A stretch of DNA of 35,475 bases, from the NCBI GenBank assembly GCA_017996375.1, contig JAGOHC010000012.1:1-35475 (forward strand), written 5' to 3'. The notes below the pieces were generated by a model. That model was not told where the DNA came from, searched no databases, and saw only the letters and a program-made list of their open reading frames with translations. This DNA comes from Saprospiraceae bacterium. GTDB taxonomy: Bacteria; Bacteroidota; Bacteroidia; Chitinophagales; Saprospiraceae. This document shows, in pieces, positions 1 through 9,359 of this stretch. The translations under genes and the position numbers were made by a program. How positions within the stretch are numbered: position 1 is the first letter of the stretch; each line of letters starts with the position of its first letter.

Positions 1-1749
1 CTGATTCACGGCGACTCAGCTGCTGCCGGACAGGGCATTGTTTTTGAAACCATCCAAATGAGCCAACTCAAAGGCTATCATACCGGCGGTACTATTCACT
101 TTGTAATAAATAATCAAATTGGTTTTACAACTGATTATGACGATGCACGCTCTTCCACTTATTGCACGGCAGTTGCCGCGGTGATACAGGCACCTGTATT
201 TCATGTAAATGGCGATGACCCCGAAGCAGTAGTTTTTGCAATAGAGTTAGCAACGCAATATCGCCAGAAATTTAATAATGATGTGTTTATTGATATGGTG
301 TGCTATCGCCGACATGGTCACAATGAAGGCGACGACCCGCAATTTACACAACCAGAAATGTATAAATTAATTTCTAATCATAAAGATCCACGCGAAGTTT
401 ATTCAGAAAAGTTAATCGCTCGCGGTGATGTACAAAAAGACCTCGCCGAAGGCTTGGAAAAAAATTTCTGGAACGACCTGCAAGCTCGGTTGGATTTAGT
501 GAAGCAAAAACCGCTGCCCTACAATTATCAAGAACCTGAGCTTGCTTGGAAAGCACTCCGAAAAACTACCGAACCAATAGACTATGAGCAATCCACACCT
601 TCCGGTGTATCGCTGCCTGTGTTAGATAAAATTATCAATCACTTAATGACCTTGCCACCCGAAAAAGATTTCAAGCCTTTAGCAAAAGTGAACCGTTTGT
701 TGGATGCTAAAAAGAAATTGTTAGATGATAATAAATTAGATTGGGGAATGGCTGAATTGGTCGCTTACGGCACTATCCTCGTTGAAGGTAAAGATGTACG
801 AATGAGTGGTCAGGATGTGAAACGCGGAACATTCTCACACCGTCATGCAATTTTTGTGGATAGCGAAACAAATGTTGCCTACAATCGCCTTTCGGGGATT
901 ACCGAAAACCAAGGGCGGTTTATGATTTACAATTCACTCCTCTCCGAATTTGGTGTGTTGGGTTTTGAATATGGCTACTCGCTGGCAACCCCTGATGCGT
1001 TAGTATTGTGGGAAGCGCAATTTGGAGATTTTAGCAATGGTGCTCAAACAATTATTGACCAATTTATTCTCGCCGGCGAAAGCAAATGGCAAAGACAAAG
1101 TGGCTTAGTTATGTTGCTGCCGCATGGCTACGAAGGGCAAGGACCCGAGCACTCTAGCGCACGCTTGGAGCGTTTTTTACAAGGTAGTGCAGACTTCAAC
1201 GTTGCTGTAACGAATATCACCACTCCGGCAAACTTTTTCCACGCATTGCGCCGACAGTTAGTGCAGCCATTCCGCAAGCCTCTGATTAATATGGCACCGA
1301 AGTCGCTGTTGCGACATCCGTTGTGTATTTCTGATAAAAGCGAGTTCGCAAAAGGCACATTCTTCCGTGAAGTAATTGATGATTCACCAACAGCAAAGGG
1401 TATTAAAAAAGTGGTTTTCTGCTCAGGTAAAATTTATTATGACTTGCTGGTGCAGAAAGCTACATTAGACCCTAAAAATCAGGTAGCTATTGTGCGTTTG
1501 GAGCAGTTATATCCGTTCCCAATCAATCAAATTACAGACATAATGAAAAAGTATAAATCCGCAACCAAAATTTGGTTGCAGGAGGAACCCGAAAATATGG
1601 GTGCTTGGTCATTTCTGAATAGCCGCCACAAAGATGTATTTGATGTCACTTGCGTTGCTCGCCGCATCAGCGCATCGCCGGCAACAGGCTTTGCTAAAGT
1701 ACACGAGAAGCAACAAAATGAGTTAGCTACAGCAGCTTTCGCGCTTTAG
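1..1749 (+). CDS. sucA: 2-oxoglutarate dehydrogenase E1 component, C-terminal part (5' truncated by window)
   Basis: Thiamine-diphosphate-dependent E1 subunit of the 2-oxoglutarate dehydrogenase complex, which decarboxylates 2-oxoglutarate in the TCA cycle and passes the succinyl group to E2 lipoate. The reading frame is open from base 1 (LIHGDSAAAGQG...), so the ATG at 58 is internal. The family hallmarks GGTIHFVINNQIGFTT and YRRHGHNEGDDPQFTQP (about residues 26-110 of the visible part) are present, as are the C-terminal transketolase-like segment and the typical ending WLQEEPENMGAWSF. About 582 codons are visible against roughly 910-930 in full-length relatives, so about a third is missing upstream. 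The E2 gene (sucB/odhB), often directly downstream, is absent; a secreted-protein gene follows 65 bp later. Identification is secure. Confidence 0.96.
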   Translation: MIHGDSAAAGQGIVFETIQMSQLKGYHTGGTIHFVINNQIGFTTDYDDARSSTYCTAVAAVIQAPVFHVNGDDPEAVVFAIELATQYRQKFNNDVFIDMVCYRRHGHNEGDDPQFTQPEMYKLISNHKDPREVYSEKLIARGDVQKDLAEGLEKNFWNDLQARLDLVKQKPLPYNYQEPELAWKALRKTTEPIDYEQSTPSGVSLPVLDKIINHLMTLPPEKDFKPLAKVNRLLDAKKKLLDDNKLDWGMAELVAYGTILVEGKDVRMSGQDVKRGTFSHRHAIFVDSETNVAYNRLSGITENQGRFMIYNSLLSEFGVLGFEYGYSLATPDALVLWEAQFGDFSNGAQTIIDQFILAGESKWQRQSGLVMLLPHGYEGQGPEHSSARLERFLQGSADFNVAVTNITTPANFFHALRRQLVQPFRKPLINMAPKSLLRHPLCISDKSEFAKGTFFREVIDDSPTAKGIKKVVFCSGKIYYDLLVQKATLDPKNQVAIVRLEQLYPFPINQITDIMKKYKSATKIWLQEEPENMGAWSFLNSRHKDVFDVTCVARRISASPATGFAKVHEKQQNELATAAFAL

Positions 1750-1814
1750 TCAATTCATTTTTGTAATAACCGGACATTTATTTTGGTTGTATATTAAGTA
1801 TTAAAATTCCCTAT

Positions 1815-4349
1815 ATGAAGAAGGTACTGCTACTACTTTCCACTGTGTTGTTTCTTCTTTCTTCGATGAATAATGCCTCAGCGCAAACACCCGCAAACGA
1901 TGATTGCGACACGGCACTTATGCTGCCCGGCATTTCGCCCTATTGCTCCGCATCGGGGGAGTTTAGCAATGTTGGAGCAACACCTTCGACTTATGGCGCT
2001 CCGTCGTGTTTCGGTAGTGTTGGCAATGACGTTTGGTTTACATTTACAGCACTCGCCACTGATGTTTCTATCACCGTAAGTGGACTGAATATTGGAGGTA
2101 CATTGAATGCGCCAGCAGTAGCTTTATATGTAGGCACTTGCGGAGGCAGTATCAACGAATTGCAGTGTGATGTAGATAACAACGGCACACACATCGTCGA
2201 AATATACAAGGGTGGACTCATAGTTGGCGCGACCTATTTGATACGTGTGCAAGGCTTGAATAACGGCACGGGTACATTCCAACTTTGTGTAAATAACTAC
2301 AACCCTCCCGTTGACCCACAAGGTGATTGCCCTTTAGGGTCTATCCTTTGCGATAAATCGCCGTTTGTGGTGCAAGCTGTGACTGGTGCAGGTAGCGATA
2401 ATTCGGAATTAGATGATGCTTCTTGTTTATCAGGCGCATTCGGCGCAGAGAGCAACTCTACTTGGTTTCGCTGGATTGCAGATAATAATGGTGCATTGAC
2501 GTTTAACATCACACCATTAAACCCCAATGATGATATTGATTTTGTTTTGTACGAATTGCCCAATGGTATTAATAGTTGTGTAGGAAAGGTTGAAAAGTTA
2601 TGTATGGCTTCGGGTCCTCACCCTAGCACTAATTGTTCATCATATCCTATCAGTAACTGTGCGGGTGTAACAGGCTTGCGAAATAGTTCATCAGATATAT
2701 CAGAACCACCAAACTGCTGTCCGGGTCAGGATAATTTTTTAGCACCGCTACAAATGGTTGCAGGAAGAGCTTATGCGTTAGCAATCAATAATTTTACATC
2801 CACCGGAAATGGTTTTTCAATAGATTTTGGTGGCGATGGAGAATTTAGGGGTCCTACCGCCGATTTCACTATCTCTAACGATACAATTTGTATTGATGAA
2901 TTGATTACATTAACCGACAATTCAACCTTTGCATTAGGCGCAATCACCGGCTGGGAATGGGCATTTGGCGTGGGCTCAACTCCGGCAACAGCAACCACAC
3001 AAGGCAGCCATAACGTCAGCTATCTATCTACTGGAAATAAATCTATCGTGCTAACTGTCTTAACAGACTTGGGTTGTAAGGTTACGAAAGTTAAAAACTT
3101 GTTTGTACGAGGTGTTTTGGATGTAGATACACTTTCTATCACACCTACTTGCTTCGGCGAAAGCGATGGCTCTATTCAGGTAAACGTAAAACCCTATTGC
3201 TCCACACCACCGTTTATGTATAATTGGGGTTCGGGCAATACACCGAATAATTTTATTAACAATATTGCCGCCGGCACATACACCGTTACTATTACCGATG
3301 TGGACAATCGCATGCGTGTACACACGTTTAATATCGGGCAGCCCGCGCTCCTCGTAGCAGATATGGATACTACTAACATTAGTTGTTTTGGGCAAATGGA
3401 TGGGCAGGCGAGCGTATTCCCAATGGGCGGAACACCCGAATATAATTACCTTTGGAATGATGGTACGGTTACATTTACCAATTTGGGGCTCACCGAAGGA
3501 AACTATACCGTTACGGTAACAGACTTAAATGGTTGCACCACCATTGGCGGTGTTTATGTATCAGAACCAATCGAATTATCAGGCGAAATTTTAGGCGTGA
3601 CAAATGTAATCTGTTTTGGTGATACTACCGGAACGATTGCGCTGCAAGGTATTGCCGGATCACCGCCTTATGAGTATAGTATTGATGGCATTACTTTTCA
3701 AAGTGATACGGTGTTACAATCATTGGCTGCCGGAACACACGATGTTTATATACGCGATAATAGGGGGTGTTTGGATACGCTAATGGCAACTATTGTTGAG
3801 CCTGCACAATTGATAGCGCAAGTTGGGCAAGATACTACTATCCAATTAGGATACACTGTTCGTTTAGAAGCAACCTACACACCACCTGCGATAAGTGTTA
3901 CATATCAATGGTCGCATCCTGAAACGCTCACTTGTGATACTTGCGCGATTACGATTGCACAACCTTACAACACTACCAATTATGTCGTTACGGTAACAGA
4001 CTTGAATGGTTGTACAGCTACAGACGTTTTGCGTGTGCGTATAGATAAAGAGCGGCCAATTTATATTCCGACAGCCTTCTCTCCTAACATTGATGGGTTT
4101 AATGATTTCTTTACTATGTATGCGGGTCCGGCTGTTGCCGAAATTAAAGAATTTAAGGTGTTTGACCGTTGGGGAGAGCTAATTTTTGAAACTAATAATA
4201 TCAAACCTAATGTGGACAGAGCCGGTTGGGACGGAACATTCAAAGGCAAAGCCATGAATCCGGCGGTGTTTGTTTACTTTTTCCGAGTACAATTTATTGA
4301 TAACGAGGAGGTTATATATAAAGGTGGCATTACACTGATGCGCTTTTAA
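1815..4349 (+). CDS. Secreted SprB-repeat/PKD protein with CHU_C C-terminal domain (T9SS substrate)
   Basis: An 844-residue extracellular or cell-surface protein. It has a Sec signal peptide (MKK, hydrophobic LLLLSTVLFLLSS, cleavage near ASA-Q at residues 21-24). Two cysteine-rich beta-sandwich-like regions follow (about 25-165 and 170-340; the motif NDVWFTFTA resembles pre-peptidase-type beta domains). Next come a PKD domain (about 345-430, beginning GPTADFTIS with WEWAFG), three SprB-type repeats (about 437-510, 517-590, 594-670, each with an I/S-C-FG-D/E-G motif and GTYTVTITD-like ending) and a PKD/Ig-like module (about 680-745). The CHU_C domain fills about 750-844 (IPTAFSPNIDGFND, FKVFDRWGELIFE, GWDGTFKG, VYFFRV). 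CHU_C domains are known type IX secretion signals (type B). The first ATG is supported by the signal peptide. The ligand or role is unknown; adhesion or gliding is an inference from SprB repeats. Confidence 0.9.
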   Translation: MKKVLLLLSTVLFLLSSMNNASAQTPANDDCDTALMLPGISPYCSASGEFSNVGATPSTYGAPSCFGSVGNDVWFTFTALATDVSITVSGLNIGGTLNAPAVALYVGTCGGSINELQCDVDNNGTHIVEIYKGGLIVGATYLIRVQGLNNGTGTFQLCVNNYNPPVDPQGDCPLGSILCDKSPFVVQAVTGAGSDNSELDDASCLSGAFGAESNSTWFRWIADNNGALTFNITPLNPNDDIDFVLYELPNGINSCVGKVEKLCMASGPHPSTNCSSYPISNCAGVTGLRNSSSDISEPPNCCPGQDNFLAPLQMVAGRAYALAINNFTSTGNGFSIDFGGDGEFRGPTADFTISNDTICIDELITLTDNSTFALGAITGWEWAFGVGSTPATATTQGSHNVSYLSTGNKSIVLTVLTDLGCKVTKVKNLFVRGVLDVDTLSITPTCFGESDGSIQVNVKPYCSTPPFMYNWGSGNTPNNFINNIAAGTYTVTITDVDNRMRVHTFNIGQPALLVADMDTTNISCFGQMDGQASVFPMGGTPEYNYLWNDGTVTFTNLGLTEGNYTVTVTDLNGCTTIGGVYVSEPIELSGEILGVTNVICFGDTTGTIALQGIAGSPPYEYSIDGITFQSDTVLQSLAAGTHDVYIRDNRGCLDTLMATIVEPAQLIAQVGQDTTIQLGYTVRLEATYTPPAISVTYQWSHPETLTCDTCAITIAQPYNTTNYVVTVTDLNGCTATDVLRVRIDKERPIYIPTAFSPNIDGFNDFFTMYAGPAVAEIKEFKVFDRWGELIFETNNIKPNVDRAGWDGTFKGKAMNPAVFVYFFRVQFIDNEEVIYKGGITLMRF

Positions 4350-4355
4350 TTCAGC

Positions 4356-4656
4356 ATGAATAATCCATCCAAAAGCCAACTGTTCACCTTTTTGACAGCC
4401 TGTTTAATTAGCGTGGCGAGTATTTATTTTAGCATAAAATTTCATAATGATTCATGTCCTGATTTTAGACCGCAAATAACGGGGTCAAGAATTTTTTGTT
4501 ACAGGATTATTGATGAACGTCATATTTTTTTCATTTATACCTCACATTCAAGTTGTTGGAGAAGGATTTGTATTTTTTGCCGTAGTATTAATCACCATTT
4601 TTCCGGATAAGTCACCAATTACTACATTTAATAAATCAAGTTATGAAATCCAGTAA
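4356..4656 (+). pseudogene. Possible small two-helix membrane protein interrupted by a frameshift
   Basis: An ATG at 4356 opens a frame with a plausible membrane helix (LFTFLTACLISVASIYFSI) followed by PDFRPQITG. After about 4480 this frame becomes Cys/Arg-rich and unlike a protein (FCYRIIDERHIFF...). In the next frame, open from 4480, the translation is again membrane-like (GQEFFVTGLLMNVIFFSF, then VVGEGFVFFAVVLITIF, ending near 4656). The switch falls at a run of four G (ataacggggtc). Joined, the two halves would make a roughly 100-residue two- or three-helix protein. This could be a real frameshift, a sequencing error, or two unrelated short open frames. No family is recognised. The tail would overlap the start of the SIMPL gene at 4643. 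Confidence 0.3.
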
Positions 4657-5392
4657 AGTTTTATTTGCCTGCCTGATTTTTAATTCTTTGATCAATATTT
4701 TGCTATCGCAAAATGCCGTACCACCGCCACAAGTAACGGTAAGTGCCACTGCAGATATCCGTGTACCACCCGATGAAGTATATGTAAATTGTGCCGTTAT
4801 AGTTCGCACGCGCGAGGTAGTAGAAGGCAACGAGCAATGCGAACAGAAAGTAGCCCAAACCGTTGCCATGTTAAAACAACAAGGTGTGTTACCCAAAGAT
4901 TTAAAGTCGGGAAGCATTACCGTGAATACCGTTTATTTTTACGATAACAATAATGATGACACCAGCTTAAACAGACGAGTGCGTTACTATGAAATATCCC
5001 GCCAGATCAATTTCAAATTAACACAACTTGACAAATTTGATGCAACCATAATGAGTTTATTAGCCGCCGGTGTAAATGAAATATCCTCTGCAGAATTTTG
5101 CAGCAGTCAATACAAAATGCACCGCGATGAAGCTCGTCGAAAAGCCTGCAAAGCAGCCAAAGAAAAAGCCGACCTACTCACTTCCGAGTTAGGTGCGAAA
5201 ACGGGAAAGGTAACGCAAATTTCTGAAAACTATTATGGCGGCACATTATATTGGGGGCGCGCGCAAGTACAAAGCAACTACTCTCAAAACCTCACCGAAG
5301 CCGCAGGGAGCAGCACAAGTGCAGAAGGCGCACTATCGGTAGGGATGGTAACTATCACAGCTACCGTCAATGCTACATTTTTAATCGAATGA
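4643..5392 (+). CDS. SIMPL domain-containing (DUF541) secreted protein
   Basis: A 249-residue protein with a Sec signal (MKSSKVLFACLIFNSLINILLSQ, about 1-23) followed by one SIMPL/DUF541 domain. Typical features are VTVSATADIRVPPDEVYVNCAV near the mature N-terminus, the KDLKSGSITV segment, YEISRQINFKL, the central SSAEFCSSQYKMHRDEARRKACKAAKEKADLL helix, and a C-terminal beta segment (GMVTITATVNATFLIE). Family members are periplasmic or membrane-anchored in other bacteria, and some form oligomeric channels or support oxidative-stress resistance; the biochemical role here is unknown. There is no lipobox. The gene converges on the membrane protein at 5454-5810, with a bidirectional hairpin between them. 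Confidence 0.85.
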   Translation: MKSSKVLFACLIFNSLINILLSQNAVPPPQVTVSATADIRVPPDEVYVNCAVIVRTREVVEGNEQCEQKVAQTVAMLKQQGVLPKDLKSGSITVNTVYFYDNNNDDTSLNRRVRYYEISRQINFKLTQLDKFDATIMSLLAAGVNEISSAEFCSSQYKMHRDEARRKACKAAKEKADLLTSELGAKTGKVTQISENYYGGTLYWGRAQVQSNYSQNLTEAAGSSTSAEGALSVGMVTITATVNATFLIE

Positions 5393-5408
5393 TTAATTGA
5401 TTAAACAA

Positions 5409-5435
5409 AGTGTACGGAATTTTCATCCGCACACT
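5409..5435. terminator. Bidirectional hairpin between convergent genes
   Basis: Inverted repeat AGTGTACGGA (5409-5418) / TCCGCACACT (5426-5435) with a 7-base loop and one internal A/C mismatch. It lies between the stop of the SIMPL gene and the stop of the convergent 118-residue membrane protein. The tracts after it are T-rich (tgttgatttgatttta) but not a strict run of T. The position makes a shared terminator the simplest reading. Confidence 0.5.
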
Positions 5436-5453
5436 ACTGTTGATTTGATTTTA

Positions 5454-5810
5454 CTATAAGCCTTTTTCTCTGCGAATGCGTGCATCACGGAAGCTCTTCA
5501 TGAATGTAATCATGGCAAAAACAGAAGTGCCTATCATGATACTTGTGCGGATGATGCCCATGTTGTCGCCAGCAGCTAATTGGCTGCGTAATGGCTTGAA
5601 TATCAACATTAATAGCAGTAGGAAAGTGATAATTACGGCTACGTGTGAGATGTTTTTATTCCCTACTCGAATGTGATTGGTGAGGGTAAACAAAACGATG
5701 CCGAAAAAAACCGGTATCAGGGCAGTAGGTGCGCTTTTTTCAAAGTAAGCCCAAACGCCCATGAGAACCAAAGCACAAGCATTTACTAAATTTCCGATAT
5801 GTGGTTGCAT
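5454..5810 (-). CDS. Conserved small integral membrane protein, four predicted helices
   Basis: A 118-residue protein with four hydrophobic segments: about 8-22 (VNACALVLMGVWAYF), 28-47 (TALIPVFFGIVLFTL), 56-74 (HVAVIITFLLLLMLIF) and 86-104 (IIRTSIMIGTSVFAMITF). The tail is basic (SFRDARIRREKGL), suggesting a cytosolic C-terminus. The pattern AYFEKSAPTALIPVFFG resembles a widespread uncharacterised membrane family of Bacteroidota and other bacteria; that resemblance is from memory. It lies on the same strand as cas13b but is separated from it by a tRNA gene on the other strand. Although Csx27 is also a multi-helix membrane protein, this one is much shorter and looks like a general housekeeping family, so I do not call it a CRISPR accessory. 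Confidence 0.7.
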   Translation of the reverse strand: MQPHIGNLVNACALVLMGVWAYFEKSAPTALIPVFFGIVLFTLTNHIRVGNKNISHVAVIITFLLLLMLIFKPLRSQLAAGDNMGIIRTSIMIGTSVFAMITFMKSFRDARIRREKGL

Positions 5811-5888
5811 ACAAAGTTGAATTGATGAAAAATAAATGAACGGCTAAAATACTTGAACATTTCTATATGGCAAAGTAAAAAATAGATT

Positions 5889-5896
5889 TATCTTTG
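5889..5896 (+). promoter_or_regulatory. Bacteroidota -7 box of the tRNA-Ser gene
   Basis: TATCTTTG is an exact match to the Bacteroidota sigma-ABfr -7 consensus TAnnTTTG. It lies 18 bp before the first base of the tRNA, which puts the transcript start a few bases before the mature 5' end. No clear -33 TTTG was found at the usual distance. Confidence 0.65.
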
Positions 5897-5914
5897 CGTC
5901 GCTCAAATATACCC

Positions 5915-6002
5915 GGAAGGTTGTCCGAGCGGTCGAAGGAGCACGCCTGGAAAGTGTGTATACTCCAAAAGGGTATCAAGGGTTCGAATCCCTTACCTTC
6001 CG
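5915..6002 (+). tRNA. tRNA-Ser (anticodon GGA)
   Basis: The acceptor arms GGAAGGT (5915-5921) and ACCTTCC (5995-6001) pair perfectly, with discriminator G6002. The anticodon stem CACGC/GTGTG encloses loop CTGGAAA with anticodon GGA at 5949-5951, which reads UCC and UCU serine codons. A long variable arm follows (ACTCC...), as expected for a class II tRNA, and the T arm is AAGGG-TTCGAAT-CCCTT. The 3' CCA is not encoded (the genomic bases are CAG after G6002), so it must be added after transcription. It lies immediately downstream of the convergent cas13b gene. Confidence 0.95.
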
Positions 6003-6056
6003 CAGTGTTTATTTACGAACAAACAATTAGGAATTGCAAATGATGCTTTGATTAAT

Positions 6057-9000
6057 TTATTGGGCGTATGTATTAAAAACTCTTAGCAGATAATCACCAA
6101 TTTTTTCATATTCTGTTTCACCCGTAGTTACATATTTGGTTATTGGCAAATCTTTTTGTAATAAATCAAATAACGCTTTAGGGATTAACTGATTATGGGC
6201 AATTTTATTCCGAATAAAAATCAGTGCAACTGCTTTATTGAGCATCGGGTTATTTTTGTTTTGTATCTCTTTTAAAATATTATCGGCTTTAATCTCTTTT
6301 GAAATATTATCATCTTCAATCTTGCTCTCTTCTCGTATGAATGTTCTAAGTTTATCGTCATGTTCAAAAAAATGATAGGCAACATAATATTTAAAATGAG
6401 GATTGTCTTTTTTTTCTAATTCTTGAGGATGTTCCTCGTTTGGGTACGTTATTTTCGCTTTCGCTAATATCCTTTTTTCAAAATTGTGTACTTCCTGAAA
6501 TAGCTCTTTTCTTCTTATCATTTCATAATTGGCAATTTCTTTTTCTACATCCAATTTATTCCAAATTCTTTCCGGTAGATAGGTAACTAATAGTTGCACA
6601 CGTTCATCGTTTTCCAAATTTCTAAATTTCCCCACATCTTTTAGCGGTAGCTCATCTACAACTTTATTATTTAAAATGCTTACTTTTATTTTCTTTGAAA
6701 GAATATAATCTTCCAGAACAATATTCTCGGATTTATCCCCTTTTTCTCTTTGGTGTTGTTGCGCTACAAGCTTTTGCTTTTCTGCCTTTTCTTCGCGGTC
6801 TAAAAATATATCGTGTAGTGAAATATTCAATTCGTGACCATGCAATTTTTTTAGCATATATTTTATCATTTCCAGCACATAAAAATCCTGTCTTGCTATT
6901 TTACGCAACTCTTTTTCATTATTGAATATTGTTTTAAAATCTTGCTTTTCTAACAATTCTTCTTGCTCAAGAAAGGATGTAAGTGTGGGGTCAAGAATCA
7001 AAGGTTTTTTTTTGTCTGTCTTGAGTTGATACGCTCTTTTATATTCGTAAAACTTTTGTAATTGAGAAGATTGGGCAGCGCAAAACCACGGTTGCATGTT
7101 AAGTTTCTCTTTTCCATTATCGTCGATAATTTTATTTGTAAAATTATGGGTGTCAAAAATGCCGCGCGGCAAATTCATAGGCAAGTTGAGTAATGCAGCT
7201 TGATAGTCTGCAATATTTTTTGTTAGATACAACTTTTTGCTGAATACATTGAATATGTCATCATCAGGTTGTTTATCTTTAACTTTTTCTAACCATTTTT
7301 CCAGTTTGTTTTTTCTTTTTCGAAGATAAACGAGATAGAAATCTTCTAACGAATTTCGTTTTAACGCTTCCTGAAGTATAAACATCTTGTCATCTATTTT
7401 CAACCCTATTTCACGCTCAAGGAGAAGTCTAATATCTGCTTTTCGTGTGGTATAAAAAGATAACAATGTTTGTAGCTCGTTGTGTTGGTAAGATTTCCAA
7501 TTTTTACGCACCGCTGCGGGTGCAAATCGCTTGATGTCATTTGCTAGCCAAGTAGCTATTTCACCACGTTGTTTATTCCCAAATGTTTTGTACTTTGATT
7601 TATCCAAGTAGTCATTTGTTTCTTTTATTTTATCAGTACAATATTTTTTTTCTTTCGAAATATGAGCATACAGTTTGTCAAAATTATATTTCTCAGTAGT
7701 TGTTTTTAATAGTTTTTTTGGTGTGTTTTGTTTATTTAGCGGTTCATGTAAGTTTTTAATATGCTCAACTTGCTCCTTAATTTTAGAAAAAATATTGCCC
7801 TCAATTACTGATGCCGATTCCTTTTTTATGATGAATTGATATAACAATGCGGGTAATTCATTTATGCTTAAAAAAGCATCCGGTGTGCCTATTGACAATG
7901 TTTGATTAAATGTTTTGACAAGTTTATGCTTTCTTCCAGTTTTATTAGGTGCAGTTCTTTCTTTTGTTACATCTTTGATTGTACTCAGTGCCGCATTTCT
8001 TATCTTTTTCATTTCTTTATCATCATATTCAAAAGCAATATTATCATTTGTAATATGATAGTATGCATTGGGATATTCCTGCCAGAATTCTTTCTCGTTG
8101 TTATCTTTATTTTTGTCAACAAAATAATCTTTTTTCTTTTTTTCTATTTCGGACAGTTTCCCAAAAATGCGTATATGATCTCTAAGAGTGCGTTCAGTTT
8201 TTTGCTGATAGCTTTCAAATTTTTTTTCTCGATTTACATCATGAACATACGTGCCTAAATTTACTTGGAACTTTATTTTTTCAAATCCTGCAAACTCATC
8301 CAAAAAGCGAATGGCGAAATACATAAACTTATTTTCGTATCGCTTGCGGATAACATCATGGCTGACGATATCCAATCCATCCGAATTTTCGCGTGCGTAT
8401 TCGTTAGTATCTTCTATAAATTCTGCTTGATGTTCCGCATCCAAAAGGTCGAAGAGTTGCTTGGGGCATTTTGTCAGCTCATCTATCATTGCCAACAATA
8501 AAGCATCATTAGAGTAATCGCTACGAAGCAATTTTTTGACATCCCGGAAAGCATATTTTGAATAAACCCAATGCTTTACTTGATGCTCTAATCGCCGAAC
8601 ATCTTTAAAATACTTCGTATGTGCATATAAATCTGTTAGTGTATTTTTGTTTAAAAATAAGGAAAGAAAAAAGATAAACCCGCTTGGCGTAAATTTCCCT
8701 TCTATTTCACTTTCCGTTTTAGCAACCTTTCTAATTACTGGCACTTCTTTATTTTCTTCTTTCCCGTTTTCATTTACTTTTTTAGTTTCTAATTGATAAA
8801 GCTCACTAAAAGTATTTATAATCCTATCAGTATATTTCCCGCCATCAAATTCTATTTCATATTTTTTGGGTAATGCTTCGCGGTAGCCTTTAACTTTTTC
8901 AACTCGTTTTTCCTGAATATCTTTTGCCGCTTGTGCCAACATTTGGTCCAATTTGGCAAAAAAACCAATCTTGTTATCTTTATCTACCACAAAAACAGGT

Positions 9001-9359
9001 TTGTGATAATAGTGCGTATAGTAATTCCGAAAATCATCAAGCGTCTCATAAAAAAGTTTGAGGATACTCTTAAAATTGTCCAGCGGTAAGGAGCGTATTT
9101 GCTCCACAAAAGGCAAAAACTCACACAGTATAGTTTTGCGATATTCAATATCCGAGTAGAGTATTTTGGTATCAAATAAATTTTCGATTAGCATTTTTCC
9201 TTTGCTCTTTTTATCGAAATGTATCCGTCGCGCCACTTCTTGTAAAGCTTTGTCAAAATTGTGTTGCGCCATATTCAGCAACCCTGCAAAATAATGCTTG
9301 TCCGACTCTTCACGGAAATCATAATACTTTTTTTCAGGTTGGGTATTTTTTGTGTCCAC
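6057..9359 (-). CDS. cas13b: CRISPR-associated RNA-guided RNA endonuclease Cas13b (type VI-B effector)
   Basis: A roughly 1,100-residue single-protein effector that binds crRNA and cleaves target RNA, then collateral RNA, with a composite HEPN site. From a GTG start at 9359, HEPN1 carries RNYYTH (R111, H116) and HEPN2 carries RNKIAH (R1050, H1055), both complete RxxxxH motifs. Segments closely match Bergeyella zoohelcum Cas13b from memory: the start KYYDFREESDKHYFAG, VIRKRYENKFMYFAIRFLDE, FGKLSEIEKKK, ATWLANDIKRFAP and the ending IRNKIAHNQL. HEPN1 residues of that protein are R116/H121, so the GTG start gives nearly the same spacing. No in-frame ATG precedes the conserved N-terminus; the frame is open upstream to a TTG at 9446, which would add 29 poorly conserved residues. 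Lysine-rich and AT-rich. No cas1, cas2, csx27 or csx28 lies nearby. The CRISPR array is upstream on the same strand. Confidence 0.95.
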   Translation of the reverse strand: MDTKNTQPEKKYYDFREESDKHYFAGLLNMAQHNFDKALQEVARRIHFDKKSKGKMLIENLFDTKILYSDIEYRKTILCEFLPFVEQIRSLPLDNFKSILKLFYETLDDFRNYYTHYYHKPVFVVDKDNKIGFFAKLDQMLAQAAKDIQEKRVEKVKGYREALPKKYEIEFDGGKYTDRIINTFSELYQLETKKVNENGKEENKEVPVIRKVAKTESEIEGKFTPSGFIFFLSLFLNKNTLTDLYAHTKYFKDVRRLEHQVKHWVYSKYAFRDVKKLLRSDYSNDALLLAMIDELTKCPKQLFDLLDAEHQAEFIEDTNEYARENSDGLDIVSHDVIRKRYENKFMYFAIRFLDEFAGFEKIKFQVNLGTYVHDVNREKKFESYQQKTERTLRDHIRIFGKLSEIEKKKKDYFVDKNKDNNEKEFWQEYPNAYYHITNDNIAFEYDDKEMKKIRNAALSTIKDVTKERTAPNKTGRKHKLVKTFNQTLSIGTPDAFLSINELPALLYQFIIKKESASVIEGNIFSKIKEQVEHIKNLHEPLNKQNTPKKLLKTTTEKYNFDKLYAHISKEKKYCTDKIKETNDYLDKSKYKTFGNKQRGEIATWLANDIKRFAPAAVRKNWKSYQHNELQTLLSFYTTRKADIRLLLEREIGLKIDDKMFILQEALKRNSLEDFYLVYLRKRKNKLEKWLEKVKDKQPDDDIFNVFSKKLYLTKNIADYQAALLNLPMNLPRGIFDTHNFTNKIIDDNGKEKLNMQPWFCAAQSSQLQKFYEYKRAYQLKTDKKKPLILDPTLTSFLEQEELLEKQDFKTIFNNEKELRKIARQDFYVLEMIKYMLKKLHGHELNISLHDIFLDREEKAEKQKLVAQQHQREKGDKSENIVLEDYILSKKIKVSILNNKVVDELPLKDVGKFRNLENDERVQLLVTYLPERIWNKLDVEKEIANYEMIRRKELFQEVHNFEKRILAKAKITYPNEEHPQELEKKDNPHFKYYVAYHFFEHDDKLRTFIREESKIEDDNISKEIKADNILKEIQNKNNPMLNKAVALIFIRNKIAHNQLIPKALFDLLQKDLPITKYVTTGETEYEKIGDYLLRVFNTYAQ

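Noticed and set aside
5454..5810. The four-helix membrane protein as a Csx27-like accessory of Cas13b
   Set aside because: It is much shorter than Csx27, lies beyond a tRNA gene on the other strand, and resembles a general uncharacterised membrane family found without CRISPR loci.
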